Below the pieces are notes generated by a model that was not told where the DNA came from, did no database searches, and worked only from the letters and a program-made list of their open reading frames with translations. The position numbers and the translations under genes are program-made. A stretch of DNA of 64,000 nt from Montifringilla adamsi. Lineage: Eukaryota; Chordata; Aves; Passeriformes; Passeridae. The stretch covers positions 1,944,020 to 2,008,019 of the forward strand of contig JAGGNK010007559.1 in assembly GCA_017590115.1 (NCBI GenBank), in the 5' to 3' direction. Positions 22,690 to 33,618 of the stretch are shown in pieces. The stretch's first letter is position 1; the number at the start of each line of letters is the position of its first letter.

Positions 22690-22830
22690 ATTTTGGGATG
22701 TGCTGGTCCCAAAGCTTGGGGGGGATTTGGATGGGACTTGGAGGAGCTGATCCCAAAACTGGGGTGGGATTTTGGGGGGCTGATCCCAAAGCTGGGATAG
22801 GATTGAGGTGGGATTTGGGGGATCCAGTCT
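22690..22830. repeat. Short G-rich tandem repeat
   Basis: 'gctgatcccaaa' followed by 'ctgggg' or 'ctggga', 'tgggatttggggg' recurs about three times with units of about 40-45 bp. A smaller 'ccagtcctagataaa' pair lies just before it at 22650-22675. Confidence 0.75.
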
Positions 22831-23270
22831 GAGGTAATTCCAGGCAGAATTAACTGGGATTTCTCATGAGGATCCAACTCACAGGGGCCTCATGGAAAAG
22901 GTGGAATTGCCAGGTTCCTCCAGGTGAGTCCCACCCTCCTGGGGGGATTTTCCACAGGGTGCCCACTCAGGTGAGTTCTGAACTCTTCCAAAGCTGGGAG
23001 GCTCTGGCAGCAGAAATTTAAATTGAATTTTCTCTCCTCTCAGCTATGGGAGGATGACTTTTCTCCCTCTCCCAGCTTGTTCCTATCCCAGCCTGGAATC
23101 AGGGGGTGGAAAATCTTCCTTCCCCTCCAGGCTGGGTGCTGAGGGCCTGGAATTCTCTGGAGCAGCACATCCTGGAGCCAAAATGTTGGAGCAGAGCAGG
23201 GCTGGGGGCACAGGGGGCAGGGATCTGGAAAGGGACTCCAGCAGGGGCAGCTCTGCTTTCATCTTTCCTG
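22831..23270. other. Non-coding spacer
   Basis: Unique sequence. The overlapping open frames belong to the flank of the next minisatellite and are not protein-like. Confidence 0.5.
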
Positions 23271-23660
23271 GAAATAAACCAAAATACACCAAAATCCAAC
23301 ACCCTTCCTTCTGGAAATAAACCAAAATCTGACACTCCTTCCCTCTAGAAATAAACCAAAAGCCAACGTTCCTCCCTTCTTGAAATAAACCAAAATACAC
23401 CAAAATCCAACAGATCTTCATTCTGGAAATAAACCAAAATCCACCAAAACCCAACCCAACGTCCCTTCTTTCTGGAAATAAACCAAAATGAACCAAAATC
23501 CAACAGATCTTCATTCTGGAAATAAATACAAAATACACCAAAATACCACAGCTCTTCCTTCTGGAAATAAACCAAAATCCACCAGAATCAAACAGGTCTT
23601 TGTTCTGGAAATAAACCAAAATCTACCAGAACCCAACACCCCTTCCTTCTGGAAATACAG
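23271..23660. repeat. Ten-copy minisatellite, ~44-bp unit
   Basis: 'ggaaataaaccaaaat' starts at about 23270, 23313, 23347, 23382, 23425, 23474, 23518, 23562, 23607 and 23651. Full units carry 'caccaaaatccaacag' and 'cttccttct'. Two spacings of about 35 bp lack one CACCAAAAT block, so units come in a long (~44) and a short (~35) form. A 178-codon minus frame across it is an artefact. Confidence 0.95.
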
Positions 23661-24020
23661 CAAAATTCACCTGCGGGAACCTGGCAACCTCCCGTTTTCC
23701 CACAGGGCCCCTGTGAGTTGGATCCCAGCTGGAATTTGCTCCCCTTCAAGAAGTGCCCCCGTGAGTGGCAAACAGGGCAGATGGAACAAACCCAAAGAAT
23801 TTATCAGAATTCACCTTTCCCGTGTTTTTCCCAAGTTTCACCCTGATTCCAGCACACAGAGCTTTATCCCAGCTCCTGTTTTCCCAAGCTGCAATTCTTT
23901 CAGTTCCTTATCTGCTGCCACCTTTTTCCCTTCATCCTCACAATCTTGTTTTTGTCTCCTTTTTCTGTTGTGTTGGCTGTCTCTTCTACACAATCTTGTC
24001 ATCCTTGGCTTGTTTTTATT
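23661..24020. other. Non-coding spacer
   Basis: Unique, T/C-rich towards the end. Nothing was recognised. Confidence 0.5.
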
Positions 24021-24044
24021 CCCCCCCCCCCCCAAAAAAAAAAA
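24021..24044. repeat. Poly(C)13-poly(A)11 junction
   Basis: Thirteen C directly followed by eleven A. Such a junction is prone to assembly and length error. Confidence 0.95.
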
Positions 24045-25425
24045 GGGAAAAATTGCTTTCTCCCTTGGACTGAACAAATGAGTTTTTGCTGACATCTGGG
24101 ATTCTCTTCCAAAGATCTCATCAGTTTGGGCAGCAGTGGCTGAATTCAGCTTCCTCTCCTCTGTTTAAAGTCTCTTAGAGCTGCCTTTTATTTTATTAGT
24201 TGGATTTTTTTAATAAAAAAGAAAGATAAATAGGAATGCAGCCATGGATCTCTTAAAGCAGCTTTATTTTTTTTTGCTGAGATTTCAGTTCAGCACCGAG
24301 CAGGATCCCAACTTTTGGCATCTTTTTCACCATCAATCCTAAAATCGCCAAAAATTCTGGCTCTGCACAGGACCTGAGTCATGGGGACACGTTTGGAGAG
24401 GGGAATTATTTTAATTAGTGGGGATTATTTCAATTTATTGTTAATTAATAATTCTTTTAATTAGTGGGGTTGTTATTCACCCCCTCTTTGGGCTCCTCAG
24501 GGCAGTGCTGCTGTAATGCTGACCAAGCCCAAAGGCAGTGGCTGTCCCCAAGAATGACAGACACAAGGCAAAAATATTATTTCTTTTGCTTATTTCCTTT
24601 TCTTCCCCCAATAATCCCCATTTTCTGTCTAACAGCAAAAGGCAAGATGTGTTACCAAGTGACAGCAAGATTCAGGTGCATTTATCATTAAGGATTTTTT
24701 TTTTTTTGCTTTTCAATTGTGGATTTCCTCCAGCAGGAGCCAAAAGCAAATCCCTGCTGCACCCACCTGAGCAGAGCCCCTTGCTGCACTCAGGATTTCA
24801 GAATAATCTGTGAGAAAATATTGGGATGAGGCAGGAAATCCAAACTGGGAGTGAAGAGTTTGGAGAAGGGAAAAGCCACGAGGCCCCAGCTCAGGTGGGC
24901 TGGGAGAACCTCGGGCTGGAGCTGCAGGAGGAGGTGCCCTGGAGATGCAGGAATTGGTTGGATTTCATTTTGGAGAGGGAGAAATGCTCCTGGTGATGGC
25001 TCCTGTCAGCCCCAGTGGAGCAGTGCAGGGCTGAGCTGATAAATAAAGGGAATTCTGCAGCAAGGAAACACCTGCCAGGCAGGAGAAAATGCAGATGGGA
25101 GGGGATTTTCCTCCTTGCACCTCTCCCTGGGATTTAACTCCTTCCTCAGCTTTAACTGGACCCAATTTTTTTCATTTGGAAAACCAATTTTTTGGTTACC
25201 CAATTTTTTTTTTTTAATGGGAAAACCAGTTCCCTGTTGGAGAAAAGCAAAGGCTCCAATGCAGCAAGGAAAGAAATTCAGCAAGGAAAGAAATCTCACC
25301 TTTGGCCACCCCCAGTGCCAGGATGGGATGGGAAATTGGGAAATAAAGGGACTTTTCCCACTGCCATCTTCCATTGCCAGTCTGCAGCTAAAATATAGAG
25401 ATAAGAGTAAAAGAATAAAATAAGA
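24045..25425. other. Non-coding stretch, no gene seen
   Basis: Complex sequence with short T and A runs (24700, 25200). Overlapping open frames occur in both strands with no recognisable product. Confidence 0.55.
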
Positions 25426-25740
25426 ACTATAAAATAAGGAATAATAATAAAATATTAATTTTATTATTAGGAATTACTAATATTAATAATTATATAATTA
25501 TTCCATTATTGTTTATTGTTTTATTATTAATTTCATTATTGTATTTTTATTGTCTTATTATTCTTTAATTTTATTAATGTTTTTATTTTAAATTTTCATT
25601 TTATATTTTTTATTTACATTTTATTAATTTTATTATTTATATTTTATTACCATTTATTTTTTATTTATTAAGAATAAAATATAGAGATAAGAATTCTTTT
25701 CTTTGTTTGTAATGATTATTATCAAAAATATTAAGGTAAT
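25426..25740. repeat. AT-rich low-complexity tract
   Basis: 'taataataaaatatt' and 'ttttattattatt' words over about 310 bp. Confidence 0.8.
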
Positions 25741-26008
25741 ATTAATTTCAGTGAGATTAATTATTTTTTTATAAGAGCTGGTGGGATTTTTTGGGGTTTC
25801 CTGTGCAGAAATTGGGCTTTAATGATCTTTCCCGGCTCAGAATATTTTAGGATTCCCCAAAATCTGCAGGGATTTCCTTTCCCCTGCCCCTCCTGGGGGT
25901 GACACGAAGCTGAGGCTGGGTTTTGATGTGACACAGGGATGGTCAGAGCAGAGGATGCTGAATTTTGGATCCAAAACTTCTTTGGAATTTAAAACCAGCT
26001 TCCCCTTC
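25741..26008. other. Short unique spacer
   Basis: Unique sequence up to the target duplication of the LTR at 26009. Confidence 0.5.
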
Positions 26009-26429
26009 TGCAGCATTCACATTCTCTGAAAATTCCCTTCACCCAGGATTTTTCTCCTGGGAAGCTGAGAAGCCTCAGAGAAAAGGAAAACAATAATTAT
26101 CTCATTTGCTTCTCCTGTGTTTTGCTCCTTTGGAATGTGGTTGGAGATTGTTCACCCACAGGTGATTGTTCCATTGGACTCTGCTGTGAGTTGTTTTCAC
26201 TCTTTGGCCAGTCAGTGCTGAGCTGTGTCAGACTCTGGAGAGAGTCACCAGTTTTCATTATTATCTTTTTAGCACCCTGTAAGTATCCTTTCTGCATTCT
26301 TTAGTATAGTTTAGTATAGCATTCTTTAATATAATATAATATCATAAAATAATAAATTAGCCTTCTGAGACCGTGGAGTCAGATTCATCATTCCTCCCTT
26401 CGTCGGGACACTTCCCAGCAAATACAATA
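26009..26429 (+). mobile_element. Solo LTR with 6-bp target duplication
   Basis: The 421-bp element starts 'TGCAGCATTCACATTC' and ends 'cagcaaatacaata'. The six bases CCCTTC stand immediately before it (26003-26008) and immediately after it (26430-26435). It contains AATAAA at 26351-26356 near the 3' end, preceded by 'agtatagtttagtatag'. The wording matches a songbird LTR family as I remember it. A 6-bp duplication is typical of betaretrovirus-like (ERVK) integration. No internal genes flank it, so it is a recombined solo LTR. Confidence 0.88.
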
Positions 26430-27734
26430 CCCTTCAATGTATTTTGTCTTTTAAAAGTTTTTAAAGTTGTTGAATCATATCAGATTCAGAGAATTTGAAG
26501 CTCTAATTCTCAAATAGAAAAAAAAAAAAAAAGGTAACAGTATTTTCCACCCTATTTCTAATAATATTCCTTTTGAACAATGAACAGCGTGTTCTGTTTG
26601 AAATACCTGGGAACATCAAATTGGGCCCTCAGAGCCTGATAAAAACCCAGCTGATAGAAAGCCAGGAATCCAAGGGAGCACCATTAGCAAAAGGCTCCAA
26701 AAGCAAAAGGGACATTTGGCTGTCATGGTAATTGCAAACCCAACCTCCTATTAAACATCATTTCCAATTAAATAATCCAAATTGACTTTGGAGGTGCTGC
26801 CTGCAATGACTGGGGATGGCTCTGGGTGCTTTTTGTTGAGGGGAGTGCCAGGCTCCCCAACCGTGCCATTATCACTGCTTTAGGATCCTTGCAGTCATTA
26901 ATTCCTAATTAGAACCCAGGACTAATTGTGCCATGCTCACTCAGATAAACATCCCACCTGTTCTGGGCACTTGGGGAAACATTCAAAGCTGACTTCAGAA
27001 ATTCAGATTTCACTTTAAACTCTCAGGAATGACTTCACGGTAAAGGTGGGAGGGCAAAATTTGTCTTTGAAACCCCTGCTTTTAATATGATTTTTGCATC
27101 CAAAATTTGCTCTTTTATTTAAAAAAAAATTATAGAGAACAATGGTGCCCTGATGTATGGCATAGATTGATGGGATTGAATCCCTTTAAGTGAGAAAATT
27201 TTGGGAAAAATAAATATATTTCCTCCAGATTTTTTTCCCTCCTGGTCAATTTTAGAGCAGTCTTTTTAGTAGAGCTTGGAAATAAATGCTGGGATTCAAA
27301 GAAAATACAGATTTTTGAAGCAAAACTGTTGGAAAAGGTCAAGACTTCAGGCCCAAGTGGTTCAGACCCCCTGCTTTGGCGTAGTTTTTTTTTCCCTAAT
27401 ATTGTAAATTTTTGTCATTTTTGTTGTTGTTGTGGACCCTGTGGTTCTGTGGAGCCTTTTGGACTGCCTGGTTTAATTTTGCAGTAGATTCATCCTGGCA
27501 GAGGCTGAGCCTGGCCTGGGCTTCTCCTAAATCCACCTTGAGCCATTAAATCTGTGATGGGATGAGTGCAGGTGACCATTGGGGGGTGAAGCTTTGTCCT
27601 CATCCCAAAATCCCCCAACAGGTGCCTTTCCAGGTGGGAATGTCCCTCTGGAGGTGAAAATCTCTTCTCAAGCTCCCATTTCACTGCTGCCTCCAGGAGC
27701 CCCCCAAACCCAAAGCGAGGAGAGCAGGAGGAGA
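26430..27734. other. Non-coding stretch, no gene seen
   Basis: Unique sequence with a short A run at about 26519. No coding, RNA or element features were recognised. Confidence 0.55.
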
Positions 27735-27859
27735 CAGAAAATGAGATTTTGTGGGAATGAAAGAGCTCTGACATTTTCTGGGCCCCAAATTCCAGGGGCA
27801 GAAAATGAGATTTTGTGGGAATGAAAGAGCTCTGACATTTTCTGGGCCCCAAATTCCAC
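27735..27859. repeat. 64-bp tandem duplication, near identical
   Basis: Two adjacent copies start at 27735 and 27799. The first 60 bases of each are identical, and only the last few differ. This is the least diverged tandem duplication in the window, so it is recent or maintained. Confidence 0.95.
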
Positions 27860-29329
27860 AGGAGTCCCCGTGGTGTTCCTGGGACAGGGAATAACTGGCA
27901 TGGGAGCAATTGGCCTTTTTCCTTGGGTTAGTCCAGGCTCTGCTGGGCTTTGTGTCTTGTCCCCAGCAACCCCAGGCCTGAAATAATCTTTATTTGGCAC
28001 GAACCCCACTGCTGTCACCTCCTTTTTAACAGATGACTGCACAGCCAGAGAATTCCCCGGGAATTCCCCGTGCTGCCACCTGACCCAGACGTTTCCAGCA
28101 AGTTTTATCTTTGGATAAAAAAATGGATTTCGTGAAGCCAAAGTGGTTTTATTTAGTGAGGTTTTTTTTTACTTTGGTTGGTTTTTTTTCCCATCTGTTT
28201 TTTTGGGGGGCTGAGTTTAACTTTGATTTATTTTTTTAAATCACGAGAGGTGGGAGAGAACAGAAGGGGAGCAGGGAAATGAATCCATCTTGGCAAAGCT
28301 GAACTTGGCTTTTTATCCCCCAGGAAGGAAACCCCCTTGCATTTGGCCACTGGCCTTTCTGAAGTGTTTTAAAGTAAAATTGGAGGGCTGTGGGCACTCT
28401 GTGTTCAAAATCAGATTTAAACTGGGTGACAGAAGCAGAGGGTTATGATTTAGGGGGGGTTTGAGGGGACAAAAAGAAGCAGGGAGGGATAACCCAAGTC
28501 CTCTCCATTACAGAATGTGATATTCTGAATGACACAGACACATCCAAAACAATGTATCCTGTGGGGTGATTGAGGATTTAGGGAGATTACCTTTAATCTT
28601 CCTCAGTCAATAAAAAAAAAGAAAATAGAATAGATCCTTTCTTCTTAGAAAGACAATGACATTTAATACGTTTGCTGGAGCTGGAAAATTTGCACAGTGT
28701 GTTTCATGTCAGAATTACATCTGAAACCTCCACAAGTTCAGGCACTGAACTTTATCTGCTTTGCCTTCATGCAGCCAGGGCTATAAATGCATTTTCCTCT
28801 TAAGCTCCCTGAACTTTTTGTATCTCACAGAAGGTTTGGAAATTGGCCTGGCGATGGGAATAAACACCAGGACTGAGATGCTGCTGGGCTCTTCAGGCTG
28901 GGAAAACCAGTTTTGAGCAGGTCCAGGTTCATCTGTGGAGGTGCTTAATGAGCTGCTGCATCCTCATTTTCTTATTTTTTATTTTCCTTTTGTGTTGCCT
29001 CATTTTCTTATTGTTCCACCTGTGCATTTGCAGTAGAAATAAAACTGCTGCATGTGTGGCTTTCAGGAGAGGTCCCATCCCATTTTTGAGCTGGAATGCC
29101 CAACACTGAGGATGCTGGAGACACCTGTAGTAAATTCCTTGTTCTGTACTTGGAGAGCTCCAGGAGGAAAATGCTCTCTGAGATATTGTTTTCATTTATT
29201 ATAATTCATAATTATATTATGCAATAATAATTTGTGCCTGTCTTATGTTGTCACTTGAAATTGAGATAAAATTCCCTCCATACCTTGGAGGTTGGGAGAT
29301 TATCAGATATTTGTGTTTGTGTGTTCCTT
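27860..29329. other. Non-coding stretch, no gene seen
   Basis: Complex sequence with T and G runs at 28160-28210. The 157-codon minus frame (27668-28141) includes the 64-bp duplication and so repeats its own peptide. It is not a recognisable protein. Confidence 0.55.
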
Positions 29330-29918
29330 TGGATTGGAATTCAGAACGAAATCCTGCTCCTTTGCACTGGGATTGAGGATGAAATCCCATTCTTTGCACT
29401 GAGATTCACAGAGAAATCCCATTTCTTGCACTGCGATTCAGAGTGAAATCCCATTCTTGGCATTGGGATTCACAATGAAATCCCATTCTTTGCACTGGCA
29501 TTCACCATGAAATCCCATTCCTTTGTGTTGGGATTCACAGTGAAATCCTATTTCTTTGCACTGGGGTTCAGAATGAAATCCCATTCTTGTCATTGGGATT
29601 AACAATGAAATCCCATTTCTCTGGATTTGGATTCTGAGTGAAATCCCATTCCTTTACACTGGGATTCAGAATGAAATCCTATTTCTCTGAATTGGGATTC
29701 AGAGTGAAATCCTATTTCTTTGCACTGGGATTCAGAATGAAATCCCATTCCTGTCATTGGGATTAACAGTGGAATCCCATTCTTTGCACTGGGATTCACA
29801 ATGAAATCCCATTCCTCTAGATTGGAATTGAGGATGAAATCCCATTCCTGTGCACTGGGATTCACATAGAAATCCCATTCTTTATATTGGGGTTGGGAAC
29901 AAAATCCCATTCCTTTGT
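29330..29918. repeat. 18-copy minisatellite, ~33-bp unit
   Basis: 'gaaatcccattct' type cores followed by 'ttgcactgggattcacaat' recur 18 times at about 33 bp. Variants ('gtcattgggattaaca', 'gaattgggattcaga') recur in order: units 7-8 (from about 29541) match units 12-13 (from about 29705), a higher-order period of about five units. Because 33 is a multiple of three, a repetitive 109-codon minus frame arises and should not be read as a gene. Confidence 0.95.
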
Positions 29919-30080
29919 GATATCTCACTCAGATCTCATGGCCAGGTTTGGGCACTGCATCCTGAAGATTCAAATGTTAATCCCAATTTAAATTTCATTC
30001 ATATAAATCCAGGTATTCCCTAAATTTCTGGCGTTCCTGTCTCACCTCTGTCAGTGTCACAGGTGGAGCCAAATAGCAGC

Positions 30081-30227
30081 TGATGTTTTATTCACTCATT
30101 AAAATATTCATCCCTGCCTTCATCCACGTGGTCCCTGGAAAATTTGCAGCCTCTAAACCTAGAGAGCTTGTGAAGAAAAAGGAGAAAATCCTGGATGGCC
30201 CCACAAAACTCCAAGAGCAGGAGGTGG
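30081..30227. repeat. 147-bp duplicated exon-like segment, copy A
   Basis: It matches 33472-33618 over all 147 bp with 13 substitutions and no indel, while flanks are unrelated on both sides. One plus frame is open through both copies (it includes residues RELVKKKEK). The differences fall 5/4/4 on the three codon positions, so no protein constraint is visible between the copies. It could be a fragment of an unrecognised repeat or pseudogene, or an old exon duplication. Confidence 0.8.
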
Positions 30228-33212
30228 AACTACAGACAGACTCTTTGCTGACAGATTTTGAAACAAGATTTAATTTATTTGCTTTTTCAGGTTGGCCTCG
30301 TGGCTCTTGTTTTGGCAACCTCCTGCTGAGGGGACCTGGTTTAGCTCCCTCGTGTTTGAGTTGCTGCTCTGCTCCCTCCTGCAGCCACATTTTCCTATTT
30401 TTCTGGTACTTCCACTCAGGAATGATACAGCTCTGGAAAATGTCATGTATTTTTCACAGTTATAAGGTTTGTTAATGGATATTTCACCATAAATCTTCCT
30501 CTAAACAGCAAAATAACTGCCCTGGCTGTCCCAGGCAGCATTTGGCACCTGAACTTTGTGTGTTTCCACCTTTTTTGAGTGTTTGCACAGTCAGAATGTG
30601 AGATTTCTTGGTTTTTCCACCAGGGAAGGAGGCTGTTTGGTGGTGAAAAATCCATAAATTTAGTCTGAGCAGAATCTTGGGATATTAGGGATTTGCCACA
30701 GATGGAAATACGTTATTGGGATGGCAACGTTCTTCTTTTCACCTTCCTAGAAAAGCCATCTGTCTGCAGCCCCGTGAAAATATCCCAGATGAAAATGGAA
30801 AATCCTATAGATAGCAGCAGTTCTTCCAAGAAAACGTCAGCAAGTCTGTTCCCCTTCTCCCCATCGTGGTGTAAATACAGATCAATTTGGGATTCATGGA
30901 ATACACAGAACAGAATATGAGAAGAAATCAGAGCTGGGAGAATTCTCATGGATTTCATAGCTTGAAAGAAACTGATATTTGCTGATCCAGGTTTCAAATC
31001 TGGATTTTAATTTTTAAAATTGTTAATTTTAAATATTTTAATTTTTAATTTTAAAAAAATAATTTTTTAGAATGGAGCTGAACCATTTTCCTGTAGAAAT
31101 TTCCGTGGTTCCATCCAAATTCAGTTGGATTTATCAGCACAGGGTTTGGGGGTGCAGAAAGCACCACAAAAACCTCCTGGGATAAATGGTGAACGAACAG
31201 CTCCAGTTTTTAACTGGACTTGCTGCAAAATTCGGGAATATTCAGTGTGAAAATTGTGATTTCTGCGGTGAAAATATTCAATTTATTGGGGAAAAAAAAC
31301 CCCAAAAAAGCTGGAGAGGCACCTGAGGGAAGGGAGTTTTGGTGTGGTGGAACTCCTGCCGTGTGAGAGGTGCAGAGCAGTGAGGGATTGGTACAAGAGG
31401 TGCTGAGTCCCCAGTAAAATCCTTAATTCCAGCTGATTTCTGAGGCTGCTGCTGGCTTTTTCAGCCCCTCCCTGGTCACAGATGCTTTTTGGCAATTAAA
31501 TGAGCTCTTAGAGCTCACAGCAAGCCCTGGCTCCCGTGCTTTATTTGGAAACATCCACCTTTGAAATAGTTAATTACTCACTCAGCTCCTCCCAGTCCCT
31601 CCCAAACTGCTTTTTTCAAGTTTTCTAATTTCCACTGCCATGACTGGGCAGCAAATCCCATCCCAGCTGCAGCTACTGATCCCCTCTAACCCTTTTTTTC
31701 TCTTAGTTGTAATTTCAACTATCAGCTCAACAATAAGCCCATCTCTTAATCTCAGCATGAACAAATGGAAAATGGTCAAATGACGCACAATTTTAAGCTT
31801 CTTGCTGTATAAATTAGACAGAGTGCGTCAGTTCACTGGAATACTCTGACCTTTTCTCCTTAAAAATCTTGGGGGGGAAGCTCTGGGAAGCCCAAAGTTG
31901 AGTCTGCTGTATTTACAGTGAGCATAAGGCACCAATATGGACAGAAATAAAGGAGCTGCTGCTTAAAATATAAGAGGGAGAGGAAGCCAGGGCAGAGAGG
32001 GAGGAATGCCAATAAAAGCCAGACTGTTGGGAGCTTTCAGCAGCTAAATTCACTTTATATTTGTACAGGATATCATTCCCCACCCTCCAGTGCAAAACCA
32101 GGGATCCTGTGGGGTTTAAAATTGAATTTCTAATTGCTGTCATTAGCACTGGCCCTTTGATTCCAGCTGGGATGTGCCACGAGGCGAATTTGGTCCTTTT
32201 TTTTCCAGATTTTGCCTGGGAGCAGGAGCTGGGGGAGGTGACATGGGAGGATGGAGCTCATCAGCAGCACAGGGCTGGGATGGCTCCACTGGGAATTGGG
32301 AATTCCTCCTCCTCCTCCTGCAGCTCCTGACTGGGGAGTGAAGTTGGGGTTAGGAAAATTCCTAGATTTCCTTTGGAAAATTCCCCCTTAGAGGAATTCT
32401 GCTGTCCCTTCCTCAGTGCTGGTGCTATTCTGTCACTTGGGTTTGGGTTCAGAGTGCTGCTCTGAGTTATTTAGGGAATTTCTATTTGGAGAAACAATTG
32501 TTTTTAAGGTCCTTTCCACCCCTGATCATTCTGTGGTAAAAACCAGCTTTTTTTAAAATTCAGATGGGTCATGGTTTGTGTGGGAATAATTTTATAATAA
32601 TTTTATAATAGTCATATATATATTATATATATTAATATATATTATATTCTGTTATTATATATTATAGAAAAATACAGAAATTCTATATTATAGAAAAATA
32701 TATATTATTATAATTTTATACTAATTTTATACAATAGATAATACTTTAAAAAACCCCTCTTTCATTGTCTGTCAATTGGATTTTAAAAGAATTACTTCTC
32801 CTTTTTCTGGACGGAATTTCAGATTAATTTCTTTTAGAGAAACCTTTCAATCCAAGTGTAAGTGATGCTTACGAAGCATTTTTCTCTGTGGGTCCTGTGC
32901 CAGGCCCTGTGTTGGTTCTGGGCTTCTCCCTGCCCTTCACTTCATGTGAAATGAGTTATTTCATTGTTATCATCTTTTCTTGCCTTAAAGAAAAATGATT
33001 CCTATTATGGAGAGAGAAATGAAAGAGAGAAAAAATCACTAGGATCTGGTTGTAGAGGCAAGGTTGAATTTTAGCTTTATGAACCACCCTAAACCTGAGA
33101 TTTTATCTGAGCTGAAACTTTAAAAAATACAAAATAATTTGGAGAAAAATAGCTTCTGTTTAGTTGTTGGTGTTCTCTGAGGAAGGAAGAGATCGCTTGG
33201 TTTGTCTGAAAT
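30228..33212. other. Non-coding stretch, no gene seen
   Basis: Mostly unique. It contains AT-rich tracts (31005-31070, 32585-32740), a short CTC run (32304-32322) and a possible 35-bp CR1 3' scrap (32500-32537, 'ttttaaggtcctttccaccc'). Open frames are short and unremarkable. Confidence 0.55.
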
Positions 33213-33375
33213 CAATCATGGAATCATTTTGGTTCTTGGAAGGAAAAAAGAAGGAAAAGCTCTTCATGGAAAAGACCTGAGGCTCATCAAACCCAACAGT
33301 GAACCTGGCACTAAGGCCATAGCAGTGTCCCCAGGTGCCACTTTAGCTGTCACCATCCATGGAGGTCTCCAAAAA
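33213..33375 (-). mobile_element. CR1 LINE fragment, reverse orientation
   Basis: The plus strand reads 'aatcatggaatcattttggt', 'ggaaaagacctgaggctcat', 'caaacccaacagtgaacctg', 'gcactaaggcc', 'gtgtccccaggtgccac'. This is the antisense of a CR1 subfamily whose start also appears at 38559. The end at 33375 is approximate. Confidence 0.75.
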
Positions 33376-33471
33376 CCCAACCAGCCACGAGTGGTGGCCC
33401 TGGTGATCCCCTGGTGATGGCTTTTGATGTCACCACCTCTGCTGATGTCCTCCTTCTGCACCTGCTCAGGG

Positions 33472-33618
33472 TGATGCTTCATTCACTCATTAAAAGATTC
33501 ATCCCTGCCTTCACCCACGTGATCCCTGCAAAACTTGCAGCCTCTAAACCCAGAGAGCTCGTGAAGAAAAAGGAGAAGATCATGGGTGGTCCCACAAAAC
33601 TCCAAGAGCAGGAGGTGG
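33472..33618. repeat. 147-bp duplicated exon-like segment, copy B
   Basis: Partner of 30081-30227. Just upstream the plus strand has a pyrimidine-rich 'gtcctccttctgcacctg' ending 'ctcag' at about 33470, a good acceptor pattern. The similarity stops at 'caggaggtgg', where 'GAG|GTGG' is a weak donor. Copy A lacks a matching acceptor at the same position (offset by one base). Function unknown. Confidence 0.8.

Noticed and set aside
23083..23619. 178-codon minus-strand open frame with a repeated FISR-type motif
   Set aside because: It reads through the 44-bp minisatellite, and the repeated peptide is simply the repeat unit translated.
29330..29918. Possible CRISPR array (regularly spaced repeats)
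   Set aside because: Repeat units are contiguous variants of one sequence with no unique spacers, and the DNA is vertebrate.
29599..29928. 109-codon minus-strand frame with GFHSESQ repeats
   Set aside because: Product of the ~33-bp minisatellite, whose period is a multiple of three. Looks like a repeat protein but is not supported by any flanking gene structure.
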